DNA from: Planctomycetota bacterium | Lineage (GTDB): Bacteria; Planctomycetota; UBA1135; GCA-002686595 | Direction: 5' to 3' | Assembly (NCBI GenBank): GCA_002686265.1 | Contig: NZBA01000120.1 | Coordinates: 62,001 to 126,000, forward strand | DNA length: 64,000 bases | Shown here: one piece after another, positions 31,105 through 41,598 of the stretch | How the letters are laid out: each line of letters begins with the position of its first letter | Numbering within the stretch: position 1 is the stretch's first letter | The notes under the pieces: model-generated | What the model saw: only the letters and a program-made list of their open reading frames with translations | What the model was told of the DNA's origin: nothing | Databases searched by the model: none | Made by a program: the position numbers and the translations under genes

Positions 31105-31565
31105 CGCGCGGCCCCTCCCGAGCCTCCCCCCGACGCGGCCGGCCGCGGCTGACGGCCGCGTTCGACCATCACGATCTCCTCCAAGGAGCCCTCCTCCTCG
31201 GCGAGCAAGAAGGAACTGATCGTCTCGTCCCGCAGGCCGCAGCGCGTGCAGTGGATGCCGTGGGTGGCTTGGCGGTCGAGGCGCTCCACGCCCTCCTCGC
31301 CGCAGCGCGGGCAGCGCCGGTCGATCGTGGGCGGGAAGAGGATCGAGACCGCCAGCCAGGCGAGGCCCGTGCCGAAGACGGCGCCCATGGCCCAGCCGAA
31401 AAGGGCGTCGGGCCCGTGCAGGACCAGCGCCACCCCCGCGGCGGCGGAGGCGAGGAAGAGGGGCGGCAGGAACCAGCTCGCCAGGGGCGAGATGGCCGGC
31501 ACGGGTTGGACCGGCGGCTGTTCGGGCGGCGGGGCCAGGGTGATCTTGGTGATGCGCTCGCTCAC
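31101..31565 (-). CDS. Membrane protein with C-terminal zinc ribbon
   Basis: About 154 residues, family not recognised. A Pro-rich N-terminus (APPPEQPPVQPVPA) is followed by two hydrophobic segments (LASWFLPPLFLASAAAGVAL and LFGWAMGAVFGTGLAWLAVS) and a zinc ribbon, CPRCGEEGVERL ... GIHCTRCG, with two CxxC pairs. The C-terminus (SSFLLAEEEGSLEEIVMVER) is acidic then basic. It is first in the four-gene minus-strand operon and overlaps the bifunctional nuclease gene by 4 bp. The start is GTG 31565; GTG 31583 is also possible. It could be a membrane adaptor, but no function is claimed. A 95-bp divergent region separates it from the asparaginase gene. Confidence 0.7.
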   Translation of the reverse strand: MSERITKITLAPPPEQPPVQPVPAISPLASWFLPPLFLASAAAGVALVLHGPDALFGWAMGAVFGTGLAWLAVSILFPPTIDRRCPRCGEEGVERLDRQATHGIHCTRCGLRDETISSFLLAEEEGSLEEIVMVERGRQPRPAASGGGSGGAAR

Positions 31566-31660
31566 GGACCGGCAATGTACCACCCCGACTGTGTCGATCG
31601 AGAGTTGCGGGATGGCAAGCGCGGCGGGAAGCGGCAGACTGTAGTGGGGCGCACCCTCCC

Positions 31661-32674
31661 ATGACCTCCTCCTTCCCCGAGAACCCCGTCCTCGTCCGCG
31701 CCCTGCGCGGGGGCGTGATCGAGTCCCAGCACCGCGGGAGCTGGGCGCTGGTAGACTCCTCCGGTTCGCTCCTCGAGGGCGCCGGCGCCTGCGAGGAGCC
31801 GATCTTCGCCCGCAGCTCGGTCAAGGCCTTCCAGGCCCTGCCGCTGGTCGAGAGCGGCGCGGCCGAGCGCTTCGCCTACACCGACTCCGAGCTGGCCCTG
31901 GCCCTCTCGTCGCACAACGCCGAGGCGGTCCACACCGACGGTGTACGCGCCATCCTCGACCGCATCGGCCTCTCGGTCACAGACCTCCAATGCGGCCCGC
32001 AAGAACCGAACGATCCCAGCCAGCGCGCAGCCCTGCGCGAGCGGGGCGAGGCGCCGACCTCGGTCCACAACAACTGCTCGGGTAAGCACGCGGGGTTTCT
32101 GGCCCTAGCCCTGCACCTCGGTGCGTCGGTCTCCGACTACCTCGACCCGCACGCCGAGCCTCAATTGCTCGTGCGCCAGGCTCTGGCCGACATGAGCGGC
32201 GTGGACAGTGAGCGCCTGTGGTTCGCCATCGACGGCTGCAGCGCGCCGACCTGGCGCCTGCCGCTCTCGGGGCTCGCGACGGCCTTCGCGCGGGTGGCGA
32301 ACCCCGAAGGTCTGAGCGTGGAGCGGCGCGCCGCTTGCGCTTGGATGCAGCGCGCCGTCGCCGCCCACCCGGGGATGATCGCCGGCGAGCACCAGCGGCT
32401 GTGCACGGACTTGGCGCGCATCACCGAGGGGCGCCTGTTCCCGAAGATTGGCGCCGAAGGCGTCTACGGGATCGGCGTGCGCGGCGGCGACCGGGGCCTT
32501 GCACTCAAGATGGACGACGGCGTCGGGCGCGGCCTGCACGCCCTCGTCCTGGCCCTGCTGGAGCGCTTCGACTTCGCCACGCGCGAGGAGCTCGTGGCCC
32601 TGCGGACCTGGCGCGGCAATCCGATCACCAACCGGGCCGGTCAGGAGGTCGGTTCCCTCGAGGTCCTCGCATGA
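31661..32674 (+). CDS. L-asparaginase, AnsA/asparaginase II-like (PF06089 type)
   Basis: A 337-residue protein with the signatures of the rhizobial/thermolabile asparaginase family. These are VLVRALRGGVIESQHRGSWA, ARSSVKAFQALPLVESGAAE (SSVKxxQ), LALALSSHNAEAVHT, NNCSGKHAGFLALALHLGAS (N-C-SGKH, catalytic Ser/Lys region), DGCSAPTWRLPLSGLATAF and KIGAEGVYGIGV. It hydrolyses asparagine to aspartate and ammonia in the cytoplasm. The start is ATG 31661; no strong ribosome site is visible, so the transcript may be leaderless or nearly so. The 3' end overlaps the dehydratase gene by 4 bp. Confidence 0.92.
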   Translation: MTSSFPENPVLVRALRGGVIESQHRGSWALVDSSGSLLEGAGACEEPIFARSSVKAFQALPLVESGAAERFAYTDSELALALSSHNAEAVHTDGVRAILDRIGLSVTDLQCGPQEPNDPSQRAALRERGEAPTSVHNNCSGKHAGFLALALHLGASVSDYLDPHAEPQLLVRQALADMSGVDSERLWFAIDGCSAPTWRLPLSGLATAFARVANPEGLSVERRAACAWMQRAVAAHPGMIAGEHQRLCTDLARITEGRLFPKIGAEGVYGIGVRGGDRGLALKMDDGVGRGLHALVLALLERFDFATREELVALRTWRGNPITNRAGQEVGSLEVLA

Positions 32675-33567
32675 GCGACGCCGCGCCTCCCCTGCCCCCG
32701 CCGCCGTCTCTTCCGAAGGACGCTCACAAGGGCAGTGCCGGACGCTTGTTGTGCCTGGCCGGGAGCGGCGCCTACCCCGGCGCGGCCATCCTCGTCTCGC
32801 GCGCCGCGCAGCGCGCCGGCGCGGGGCTGGTGACTCTGGGCTTCCTCGACCCCGCCTTGCGTGCGATCGTCGCATCGGCCGTGCCCGAAACGGTCCACCT
32901 CGACCTCTCGGGCTGGGGCGGTGCAACGGACGGTCCCCTACCGGAGGGTCTCGCGGGCCGCGCCGACCACGCACGTGTCATCGGACCGGGCCTGGGCGCG
33001 GGCGACGCGGCGCGCGCGCTCGTCCACGCTCTCTTGGCCGACGGTTTCGAGGGTCCGCTCGTGTTGGACGCCGATGGGCTCAACGCCTTGGCTGGGAGGC
33101 TCGAGATCGTCGCGGCTTCGCGCGCGCAGGTGGTGCTCACCCCGCACCCGGGCGAGGCGGCGCGTCTGTTGGGGCGCGGGGAGCTTGCGAGCGACGATGC
33201 CGGGCGACGCGCCGCCGCCCTGGAGATCAGCGCCCGCGCCGACGCCGTTTGTTGCCTGAAGGGGCACCGCACCCTGGTGGCCGAGGGAGAGCGCGTGTTC
33301 GCGAACCGGACCGGGAACCCCGGCATGGCCACCGCGGGCAGCGGCGATGTCTTGGCCGGGATCCTCGGCGCCTACCTCGCGCGCGCCGCCGCCGGAGGAG
33401 CGGTGGCGAGGACCGTTTTCGAGCTCTCTTGCGCCGCGGTGGCGGTGCACGGCGCGGCGGGGGACTCGGTGGCGGAGGCTCTGGGCGAGACTGCCGTCGT
33501 GGCCTCGGACCTGATCGACCACCTGCCGGCGGCCCAGCGGCGGTTCGAGCGCGACGGGGAGGATTGA
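32671..33567 (+). CDS. nnrD: ADP-dependent NAD(P)H-hydrate dehydratase
   Basis: A 298-residue protein of the ribokinase-like YjeF C-terminal family. It shows KGSAGRLLCLAGSGAYPGAA (substrate loop), ALAGAGLV-type helix (AGAGLVTLGFLDPALRAIVA), LVLDADGLNALAG, QVVLTPHPGEAARLLGRG and the catalytic NPGMATAGSGDVLAGILGAY (GSGD). It repairs hydrated NADH and NADPH. Only the dehydratase domain is present; the NAD(P)HX epimerase half, fused in E. coli Nnr, is not encoded here and could be elsewhere. The ATG overlaps the asparaginase stop (ATGA). The HEAT-repeat gene starts 3 bp after its stop, so the three form one transcript. Confidence 0.92.
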   Translation: MSDAAPPLPPPPSLPKDAHKGSAGRLLCLAGSGAYPGAAILVSRAAQRAGAGLVTLGFLDPALRAIVASAVPETVHLDLSGWGGATDGPLPEGLAGRADHARVIGPGLGAGDAARALVHALLADGFEGPLVLDADGLNALAGRLEIVAASRAQVVLTPHPGEAARLLGRGELASDDAGRRAAALEISARADAVCCLKGHRTLVAEGERVFANRTGNPGMATAGSGDVLAGILGAYLARAAAGGAVARTVFELSCAAVAVHGAAGDSVAEALGETAVVASDLIDHLPAAQRRFERDGED

Positions 33568-33570
33568 GGC

Positions 33571-36500
33571 TTGCCGGCGCGGCTCGCGCTCTGCCTGCTC
33601 GCGGCGGCGCCCGGCCTTTCGTGGGCGCCGCCGACGGGCGAAACGCGCGCGGACGCGAGCGAGGGCGTCGTGCCCCCCGGCGCGGCCCGAAGACGCACAC
33701 CTCCCCCGCGGCCCGGCGCTTTCGACGGCCCGGTCGCCGTCGAGTGGGCCGTGCGTCGTCGGGCACTCGATCCCGCGCGCCACGCCGACGAGCTGCGCGC
33801 CGCCCTGCGCTCGCCCGACTGGGGCGAGCGCCACGCGGCCCTCGACGCCCTCGCGCGCGCCCTGCCCGGGGAGGTGCCGGCCCCGGTCACCGAGGGCGTG
33901 CTCGAGCTTCTGGACGACGATCATCCCAACGTGCGCCGCATGGCTCTGCGCGGCGCGACGCGACTGCGACTCGAGGTCCCCGGTGCGATCCTCGCGGCCC
34001 TGGCCGGCGATCCGTTCTGGGGCACACGCGCGGAGCTCGCGAACACCCTGGGCCTCGACCCGGATCCGCACGACGGAGCCCTGCTGGGGCACCTCGCCGA
34101 CGACGCCGATCCGCGGGTGGCCGCCGCCGCTTTCGACCTGCTCTTCGGTCGCGGCCCGACCGCCCTGGAGGCCCAGCTCGCGCTCTGGGAGAGCGCCGAT
34201 CTGGATCGGGCCTCGCACACCTTCCTGCGCGCGGCGGAGTGCGTGGCGCGCGGGGCTGGCAACGCTCCGCTGATCGAGGCCGTGCGCCGCCGCCTGGCCG
34301 CGCAGCCGACCTCGACAGCGAGCGCCGCTCGGCGCGCCCTGTGGGAAGGAGCGGCCTTTGCGTCTCTCGGAGAGGGCCGGACGCGATTGTGGGTGAACGG
34401 TTTCCTCGCGCGTCTGCCGGACGCAGGCCCTGGGGTCGAGCGCCGCCGGCGGGAGCTGCTCGAAGAGGGCGCGGCGGCGGCGTCGGACGAGCTGAGCGAG
34501 GGGCTCTTGGCGGCGGCGAGCGCCTTCGATGCCTGCGCCGCCGGGCGGGCGAACCTCGGAGCCGCCCGCGCGCGCCTGGCGAGCTGGCCCGCTCTCGCCG
34601 CGCTGGCGGGGAGCGCGGCGTCCGACGATCTCGAGCGTGCGATCGAGCTGATCGAGGCCGCGGTCGAGGTCTCCGATGGTACGGACGAGGGGCTCCTCGA
34701 GGTGCTCGGCCCGTGCTCCACCGAGACGGCGGTAGCCGGTTGGAACGCCCTGCTCGCCCGGCGGGACCGTTGGGAGCCGCCGGCGGTCTCGGGGTTCCTC
34801 TCCACCGCGCGCGACGCGCAGCTGTGTCTGGCGGTGGTCGACGTCCTCTCGGAGACCCTCTCGCGCACCGCCGATACCGGCGCGGCGCGCTTGTTGACGG
34901 GCGCCCTCGACGACCCCCGGGCAGAGGTAGCCGAGAGCGCCTTCCGCGCTCTGTGCGAGCACCTCTCCCCCGGAGACGGGCTCGAGGAGCTCCATCGCTT
35001 CTGGTCCGGCATGGAGAGCGGGCGCGAGCTGCGCGCCCTGCGCTACCTCCCGCGCGCGGCGCCGCCGAGGCCCTTTCGAGCGGACCTTCTCGATCTGTGG
35101 GAGAGCGGGCGCTTTCGCAAGGCGTCCCTGTTGGAGCTTCTGGGCCTGTTCCGCGGCGACGGGGAGATCGAGGCTCGCCTAGTTGCGTGGATCGAGGCGG
35201 AGCTCGCGCACCTCACCCTCGCCGATCGCCCGCCGCGCGAGGTCGAGCGCGGCCCGTGGCGCGAGCGCGAGGATCGGGCCAAGGCGCTCGTCCTCGCCCT
35301 ACACCAGGTCGCGGGCGAAGCGGCCGCCGAGCGGTTGGAGGGCCTGCTCGAACGCACCGACTCGCTTTCGAGCGAGGTGGCGAAGACCTGTGCCTGGGCG
35401 CTGGGTCGCACGGCGGTTGGACGCGTACGGCTGGCGCGCTGGCTCGCGGAGGGGGTCTCGCACCGGGTGCGCATCGAGGCCGCCCTGGCCTTGGCGTCCG
35501 ACGCCGCGCGAGAGGCGACCGATGTGTTGCTCGAGCGCTACGCGCATTGCGACGAGGAGTTGCGCCTGCGTATTCTGCGCCGTCTCGGTGGCCTGTCCGA
35601 GGCGCGTTGCCTGGTGCGCCTGAAGGCGGTCGTGCTCGAGCCGGGGCACTCGGCGGCCGAGCGTGTGGTGGCGTTGGGGGAGGTTGCCGCCCACGCCGAT
35701 CCGGAGCGCGCGGTGGCGGCCCTGGCCGAGGTCATCGAGCGCACTTCCGACGTGGATCTCGAGCGCGCGGCGATCGAGGCCCTGGGGGCGACGGGCAGCG
35801 CGGCCGCCGGCCTCTACCTGTGCGCTATCCTGACCGATGAGCGGCGCGCCGAGAGCTTGCGCGACGAGCTGCTCCCGGCCTTGGCGGCGATCCCGACCGC
35901 GGCCGCGGGCGAGGCCGTGGCGCACGAGTTCTGGTGCTCTGCGCTCGCGAACGCGCCGCAAGAGCTCGCGGCGCGCTTCGTCGGCCGTTCCCTGCCGTCG
36001 CGCGAGTTCATCTACCGCGGTGAGCTGCGCGCGGTCGAGGGCCTTGCGCGAGACGGGCGCCTGTTCACCGTGCTCGGTGCGGGCGAGCCCTGGTGGAGGG
36101 CGGACGCGCGGCTCCTGGCGGAGCTGGCCGCGGGAGCCTCGGTCGGGGACATCGCTTCTTCTCGCGAGGCTGTGAGGCGTCTGTTGCGCGGAGCGGTCGC
36201 GGGCCTTGCCGGGGAGGCGCCGAGTGCGGACACCGAGCATCGGCTCTGCCGCGCGCGCGCGGGTTTGCTTTCCTTGGCTCTCGAGCGGCTCGACCATGCC
36301 GCCACTGCGTTCTGGTCGCGGGCCCTGGTGGACGCTCGCCGCGCGGGCCGCACTTCGGTGCGGGCCTTCACCGATGTCTTCGGCCTTCCCAATCGCCGGC
36401 ATGGGGTCGATCCTCTCGCGCGTCTCTCGGCGATGCGCCTCCAGGCCCGCGCGCGATGCGCCCTCGAGCTTGGAGATCGCAGTGCGGCACGCGAGCTGGC

Positions 36501-36585
36501 CCGTCGCGCCGCGCTCCACGCGCGCGCCTCGCACCGCGCCGCAGCCGAGCAGGTTCGCCTGGAACAGGCCGTCGGCGACCTCTGA
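33571..36585 (+). CDS. Large HEAT-repeat protein with signal peptide
   Basis: A 1004-residue, almost entirely helical protein. The N-terminus PARLALCLLAAAPGLSWAPP is a signal peptide with a TTG start (GGGGAGGATTGAGGC upstream). HEAT/PBS-type repeats run through most of the length, for example WGERHAALDALARALPGEVP, HPNVRRMALRGATRLRLEVP, DDPRAEVAESAFRALCEHLS, RVRIEALA-type helix (HRVRIEAALALASDAAREAT) and ERVVALGEVAAHADPERAVA. The last 120 residues are helical and rich in Arg and Ala. No enzymatic motif is seen. HEAT arrays act as protein-binding scaffolds; in planctomycetes, secreted HEAT proteins are frequent and uncharacterised. It is the third gene of the asparaginase transcript and converges with a kinase gene across a hairpin. 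Confidence 0.85.
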   Translation: MPARLALCLLAAAPGLSWAPPTGETRADASEGVVPPGAARRRTPPPRPGAFDGPVAVEWAVRRRALDPARHADELRAALRSPDWGERHAALDALARALPGEVPAPVTEGVLELLDDDHPNVRRMALRGATRLRLEVPGAILAALAGDPFWGTRAELANTLGLDPDPHDGALLGHLADDADPRVAAAAFDLLFGRGPTALEAQLALWESADLDRASHTFLRAAECVARGAGNAPLIEAVRRRLAAQPTSTASAARRALWEGAAFASLGEGRTRLWVNGFLARLPDAGPGVERRRRELLEEGAAAASDELSEGLLAAASAFDACAAGRANLGAARARLASWPALAALAGSAASDDLERAIELIEAAVEVSDGTDEGLLEVLGPCSTETAVAGWNALLARRDRWEPPAVSGFLSTARDAQLCLAVVDVLSETLSRTADTGAARLLTGALDDPRAEVAESAFRALCEHLSPGDGLEELHRFWSGMESGRELRALRYLPRAAPPRPFRADLLDLWESGRFRKASLLELLGLFRGDGEIEARLVAWIEAELAHLTLADRPPREVERGPWREREDRAKALVLALHQVAGEAAAERLEGLLERTDSLSSEVAKTCAWALGRTAVGRVRLARWLAEGVSHRVRIEAALALASDAAREATDVLLERYAHCDEELRLRILRRLGGLSEARCLVRLKAVVLEPGHSAAERVVALGEVAAHADPERAVAALAEVIERTSDVDLERAAIEALGATGSAAAGLYLCAILTDERRAESLRDELLPALAAIPTAAAGEAVAHEFWCSALANAPQELAARFVGRSLPSREFIYRGELRAVEGLARDGRLFTVLGAGEPWWRADARLLAELAAGASVGDIASSREAVRRLLRGAVAGLAGEAPSADTEHRLCRARAGLLSLALERLDHAATAFWSRALVDARRAGRTSVRAFTDVFGLPNRRHGVDPLARLSAMRLQARARCALELGDRSAARELARRAALHARASHRAAAEQVRLEQAVGDL

Positions 36586-36609
36586 CCCCCCCGGGAGAGG
36601 GAGTCTCTT

Positions 36610-36636
36610 GGAGAGCCGCCGACGGCGCGGTTCTCC
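36610..36636. terminator. Hairpin between convergent genes
   Basis: GGAGAGCCGC (36610-36619) pairs with GCGGTTCTCC (36627-36636), a 10-bp stem with one G-T pair and a 7-nt loop. It lies between the HEAT-repeat gene stop (36585) and the kinase gene stop (36641) and can serve both strands. No T run is present. Confidence 0.65.
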
Positions 36637-36640
36637 GGGT

Positions 36641-39034
<2,394 letters not shown>

Positions 39035-39125
39035 TGGCTTCGGGCCGGGAACCCCTCCCGGCAGCACTGGGAGCAGGGATCGGGAGGACCTGTCACAGGG
39101 GAATCGGAGAAAAGTGTGTGGGGTC

Positions 39126-39887
39126 TCAGTGCGAAAGGACGAGCAGCAGGTGGCGCAGCTCGTCCTCGGTGTCGCCGGGATCCGCCAGGGTCTCGGCCAC
39201 CTCGGCTCGCAGGCGCTCGCCGAAGGCCTGACGCAGGCGCCAGGAGGCGGTGCGCAGGGCGCCTTCAGTGCTGCCGAGCCGCTCGGCCAGCTCCGCCAGG
39301 GGCGGCAGGTCCGCGCCCCCCTCGAGGACCCCGCGCAGGGCCTCGAACAGCTCGCCCTTCTGTTGCGCGTGCCACTCGTCGTGCACGGCGCGCAGGGTGC
39401 GGTCGAGCAGCGTTTGGGCCCAGGCGCGCTCGAAGGCGAGCTCTGGGTCTTCGCCTTCGGCGGCTTCCCCGGCCAGGCGCGCCTCGGCAGAGCCGGTGTC
39501 GAGCGAGAGGAGGGGTGCGCCGCCGCCGCGCTTGCGGGTGCGTTGGCGCTCGCGCTCGTTGGCCATGTGGTGCCGCGCGGCGGCGGCCAGCCAAGCGCGG
39601 AAGCGCCCTCGCCCCGGGTCGAGTCCCGCCAGGTCGCGCCGTTCGAGGATGCGGGCCAGGGTTCCCTGCACCAGGTCCTCGGCTTCTTCCGGGCCGGCCC
39701 CGCGGCGACGCAGGGCCAAGTAGAGCGGATACCAGTAGGTGGCGCAGAGTTCCTCCAGCGCCCCCGCCGTTTCGGGCGAGGGCGTCCCGCCGGCCCGGCG
39801 CACGAGGCTCCACGAGGTCGTCGCGAACCCCCCTGGGCGCGGCGGCCGCGGCTGGTCCAGCCAGCTCGTGTCGGGGGTCTGGGCCAT
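39126..39887 (-). CDS. ECF sigma factor, planctomycete type
   Basis: A 253-residue sigma-70-family protein. Region 2 appears as ATTSWSLVRRAGGTPSPETA, LEELCATYWYPLYLALRRRG, PEEAEDLVQGTLARILERRD and RGRFRAWLAAAARHHMANER. Region 4 appears as LPPLAELAERLGSTEGALRT followed by ASWRLRQAFGERLRAEVAET (HTH). The linker with ERERQRTRKRGGGAPLLSLD is typical of the long ECF group that occurs beside Hanks-type kinases. There is no anti-sigma factor gene nearby; the kinase gene directly downstream is the likely regulator. ATG 39887 was chosen as it precedes the conserved TSW region; the frame extends upstream without coding character. Confidence 0.9.
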   Translation of the reverse strand: MAQTPDTSWLDQPRPPRPGGFATTSWSLVRRAGGTPSPETAGALEELCATYWYPLYLALRRRGAGPEEAEDLVQGTLARILERRDLAGLDPGRGRFRAWLAAAARHHMANERERQRTRKRGGGAPLLSLDTGSAEARLAGEAAEGEDPELAFERAWAQTLLDRTLRAVHDEWHAQQKGELFEALRGVLEGGADLPPLAELAERLGSTEGALRTASWRLRQAFGERLRAEVAETLADPGDTEDELRHLLLVLSH

Positions 39888-40102
39888 CGCGTGAGAGTGT
39901 ACACCAGGGCTCGCGCCCTCTCCCCGGCCCGTTGTCGCGCCGGACCGATGGGGCCGTGCTCTCGAGCTGTGATCACGCCGGACCGCGCCGCACCCCGATC
40001 TACCCGCCCGGCAGCGCCGGCAGAGGGGAGTGCGCCTCCGCACAGCCGGTGCGAGTTCCCGCTACACGGCTGCCCGCGTGGTTATGATCCAGGGAGATCA
40101 CC

Positions 40103-41482
40103 ATGACAGACGGGGCTTTCCTCTTACTCTACTGCTCCTCTTCGCCGGAGGGAGCGATGCACGCGATCGCTCAGCCGCTGGGCATCCTCTACCTCGGCGC
40201 CATCTTCGAGAAGGCCGGCGTCGAGGTGAGCTGCATCGACGAGAGGATCTCCACGGCCGAGTGCATCGAGGAGGCGATTCGACAGGCGGACGTCGTCGGT
40301 CTCTCCGCCATGACGCCGGACATCGCACGGGCCTTGGCCTGGGCCGCGTTCGCGAAGGCGCGGGGCAAGACCACGATGATTGGGGGGCCGCACGCGACCG
40401 TCGATCCCCACTCGCTGCTGGACTCCGGCTTCGTCGACTACGTCTTCATCGGCGAGTCCGAGGTCACCCTCGAGGAAGCGCTGCCTCTCCTGGGCGACAA
40501 GGAGAAGCTGAAGCTCGTCAAGGGACTCGGCTTCTTCGATGACGACGGCGAGAAGATCATCACCGAGGCCAGGATGTTCACCGAGGACCTCGACGCGGTG
40601 CCCTTCCCGGCTCGCCATCTCCTGCCGATGGACGAGTACTTCGCGAGAAACAAGTCGCACTTGGCCTATCTCTACACGAGCCGCGGGTGCCCCTACAGCT
40701 GTGTGTTCTGTCAAAAAGCGATCACGGGCCGCAAGTACAGGGCGCGGTCGGTGGAGGACGTTTGCGACGAGATGGAGCAGATGCTCGGCGAGCACGACGT
40801 CGGGGAGATCATGTTCATCGATGAGCTCTTCACCGTGAAGCCCCCTCGCGTGACCGAGCTGTGCGACGAGATCGTGCGGCGCAAGATCGAGATCGACTGG
40901 GTCTGCGAGACCAGAGTAGACCGCATCGACTACGAGATGATGATGAAGATGCGCTCCGCCGGGATGCGCCGCCTCTATCTCGGCGTCGAAACCGGCTCTC
41001 CGCGGAGCCTCGAGACACTGCAGAAACGCTTCACCGTGGACAAGGTTCTCGAGACGCTGCACGCGGCCCGCAGGGCTCACTTGTGGACCAAGATCTTCCT
41101 GATCATCGGCACGCCGGGAGAAACGCGCGAGGATTTCGAGCTGACCGCGGGGATGCTCCGCAAGGGGCACCCGGACATGATCCGCTCCGCGCTGTTCAAT
41201 CCCCTCATCGGAAGCGAGTCGTTCGAGAAGTACCACGATCGCATCGACTTCGACCTGATCTTCAAGGAGTACGTCGCCAGCGGGGGGGCGCCGTACAAGC
41301 ACGAGAACTTCACGGTCGATGAGCTGAACGAGATCGATCGGACTCTCATCGAGAACTACGAGCAGTGGTACCGCCGACCCGCTCAGCGTCTGGAACGGCT
41401 GTTCTGGCGCCTCCGCTTCTACATCGCCAATCCCTCCCACCTGCTGCACAGGTTCTCGCACCCCAGGCCAACGCTGCATTGA
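40103..41482 (+). CDS. B12-binding radical SAM protein
   Basis: A 459-residue enzyme. Residues of about 1-140 are a cobalamin-binding Rossmann-like domain (MHAIAQPLGILYLGAIFEKA, ADVVGLSAMTPDIARALAWA, TTMIGGPHATVDPHSLLDSG, VDYVFIGESEVTLEEALPLL). The DxHxxG lower-axial His motif is not evident, as in many family members. The radical SAM domain starts with TSRGCPYSCVFCQKAITGRK (CxxxCxxC for the 4Fe-4S cluster, about residues 195-202) and continues with YLGVETGSPRSLETLQKRFT and KIFLIIGTPGETREDFELT. The start ATG has AGGGAGAT 6-7 nt upstream. Likely reactions are methylation or C-C rearrangement of an unknown natural product; no precursor gene is adjacent. It converges with the FGE-like gene. Confidence 0.9.
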   Translation: MTDGAFLLLYCSSSPEGAMHAIAQPLGILYLGAIFEKAGVEVSCIDERISTAECIEEAIRQADVVGLSAMTPDIARALAWAAFAKARGKTTMIGGPHATVDPHSLLDSGFVDYVFIGESEVTLEEALPLLGDKEKLKLVKGLGFFDDDGEKIITEARMFTEDLDAVPFPARHLLPMDEYFARNKSHLAYLYTSRGCPYSCVFCQKAITGRKYRARSVEDVCDEMEQMLGEHDVGEIMFIDELFTVKPPRVTELCDEIVRRKIEIDWVCETRVDRIDYEMMMKMRSAGMRRLYLGVETGSPRSLETLQKRFTVDKVLETLHAARRAHLWTKIFLIIGTPGETREDFELTAGMLRKGHPDMIRSALFNPLIGSESFEKYHDRIDFDLIFKEYVASGGAPYKHENFTVDELNEIDRTLIENYEQWYRRPAQRLERLFWRLRFYIANPSHLLHRFSHPRPTLH

Positions 41483-41540
41483 GTTTCAGTGGCCGCCGGC
41501 ACTCCGCCCGCTGGAGGCGTCCTGCGCCGCCTCGACTTCG

Positions 41541-41562
41541 CCCTCCTTGCAGCGACGGAGGG
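41541..41562. terminator. Weak hairpin between convergent genes
   Basis: CCCTCC (41541-41546) pairs with GGAGGG (41557-41562) across a 10-nt loop. It lies between the radical SAM gene (ends 41482) and the FGE-like gene (ends 41599). A short sequence motif also found after two other genes flanks it at 41571-41592. Confidence 0.4.
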
Positions 41563-41598
41563 GTCTTCGTCTCGCTGCGGGCCTTCTTCAACGGGATG

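Noticed and set aside
32448-35840. A plus-strand open frame of over 1100 codons across the NAD(P)HX dehydratase and HEAT-repeat genes
   Set aside because: It is an alternative frame of clearly homologous genes; its product is an Arg/Gly/Ala-rich string, typical of high-GC shadow frames.
41571-41592. The repeated 3' motif as an integron attC site
   Set aside because: The required GTTRRRY and RYYYAAC core boxes do not fit, and there is no integron integrase in the window.
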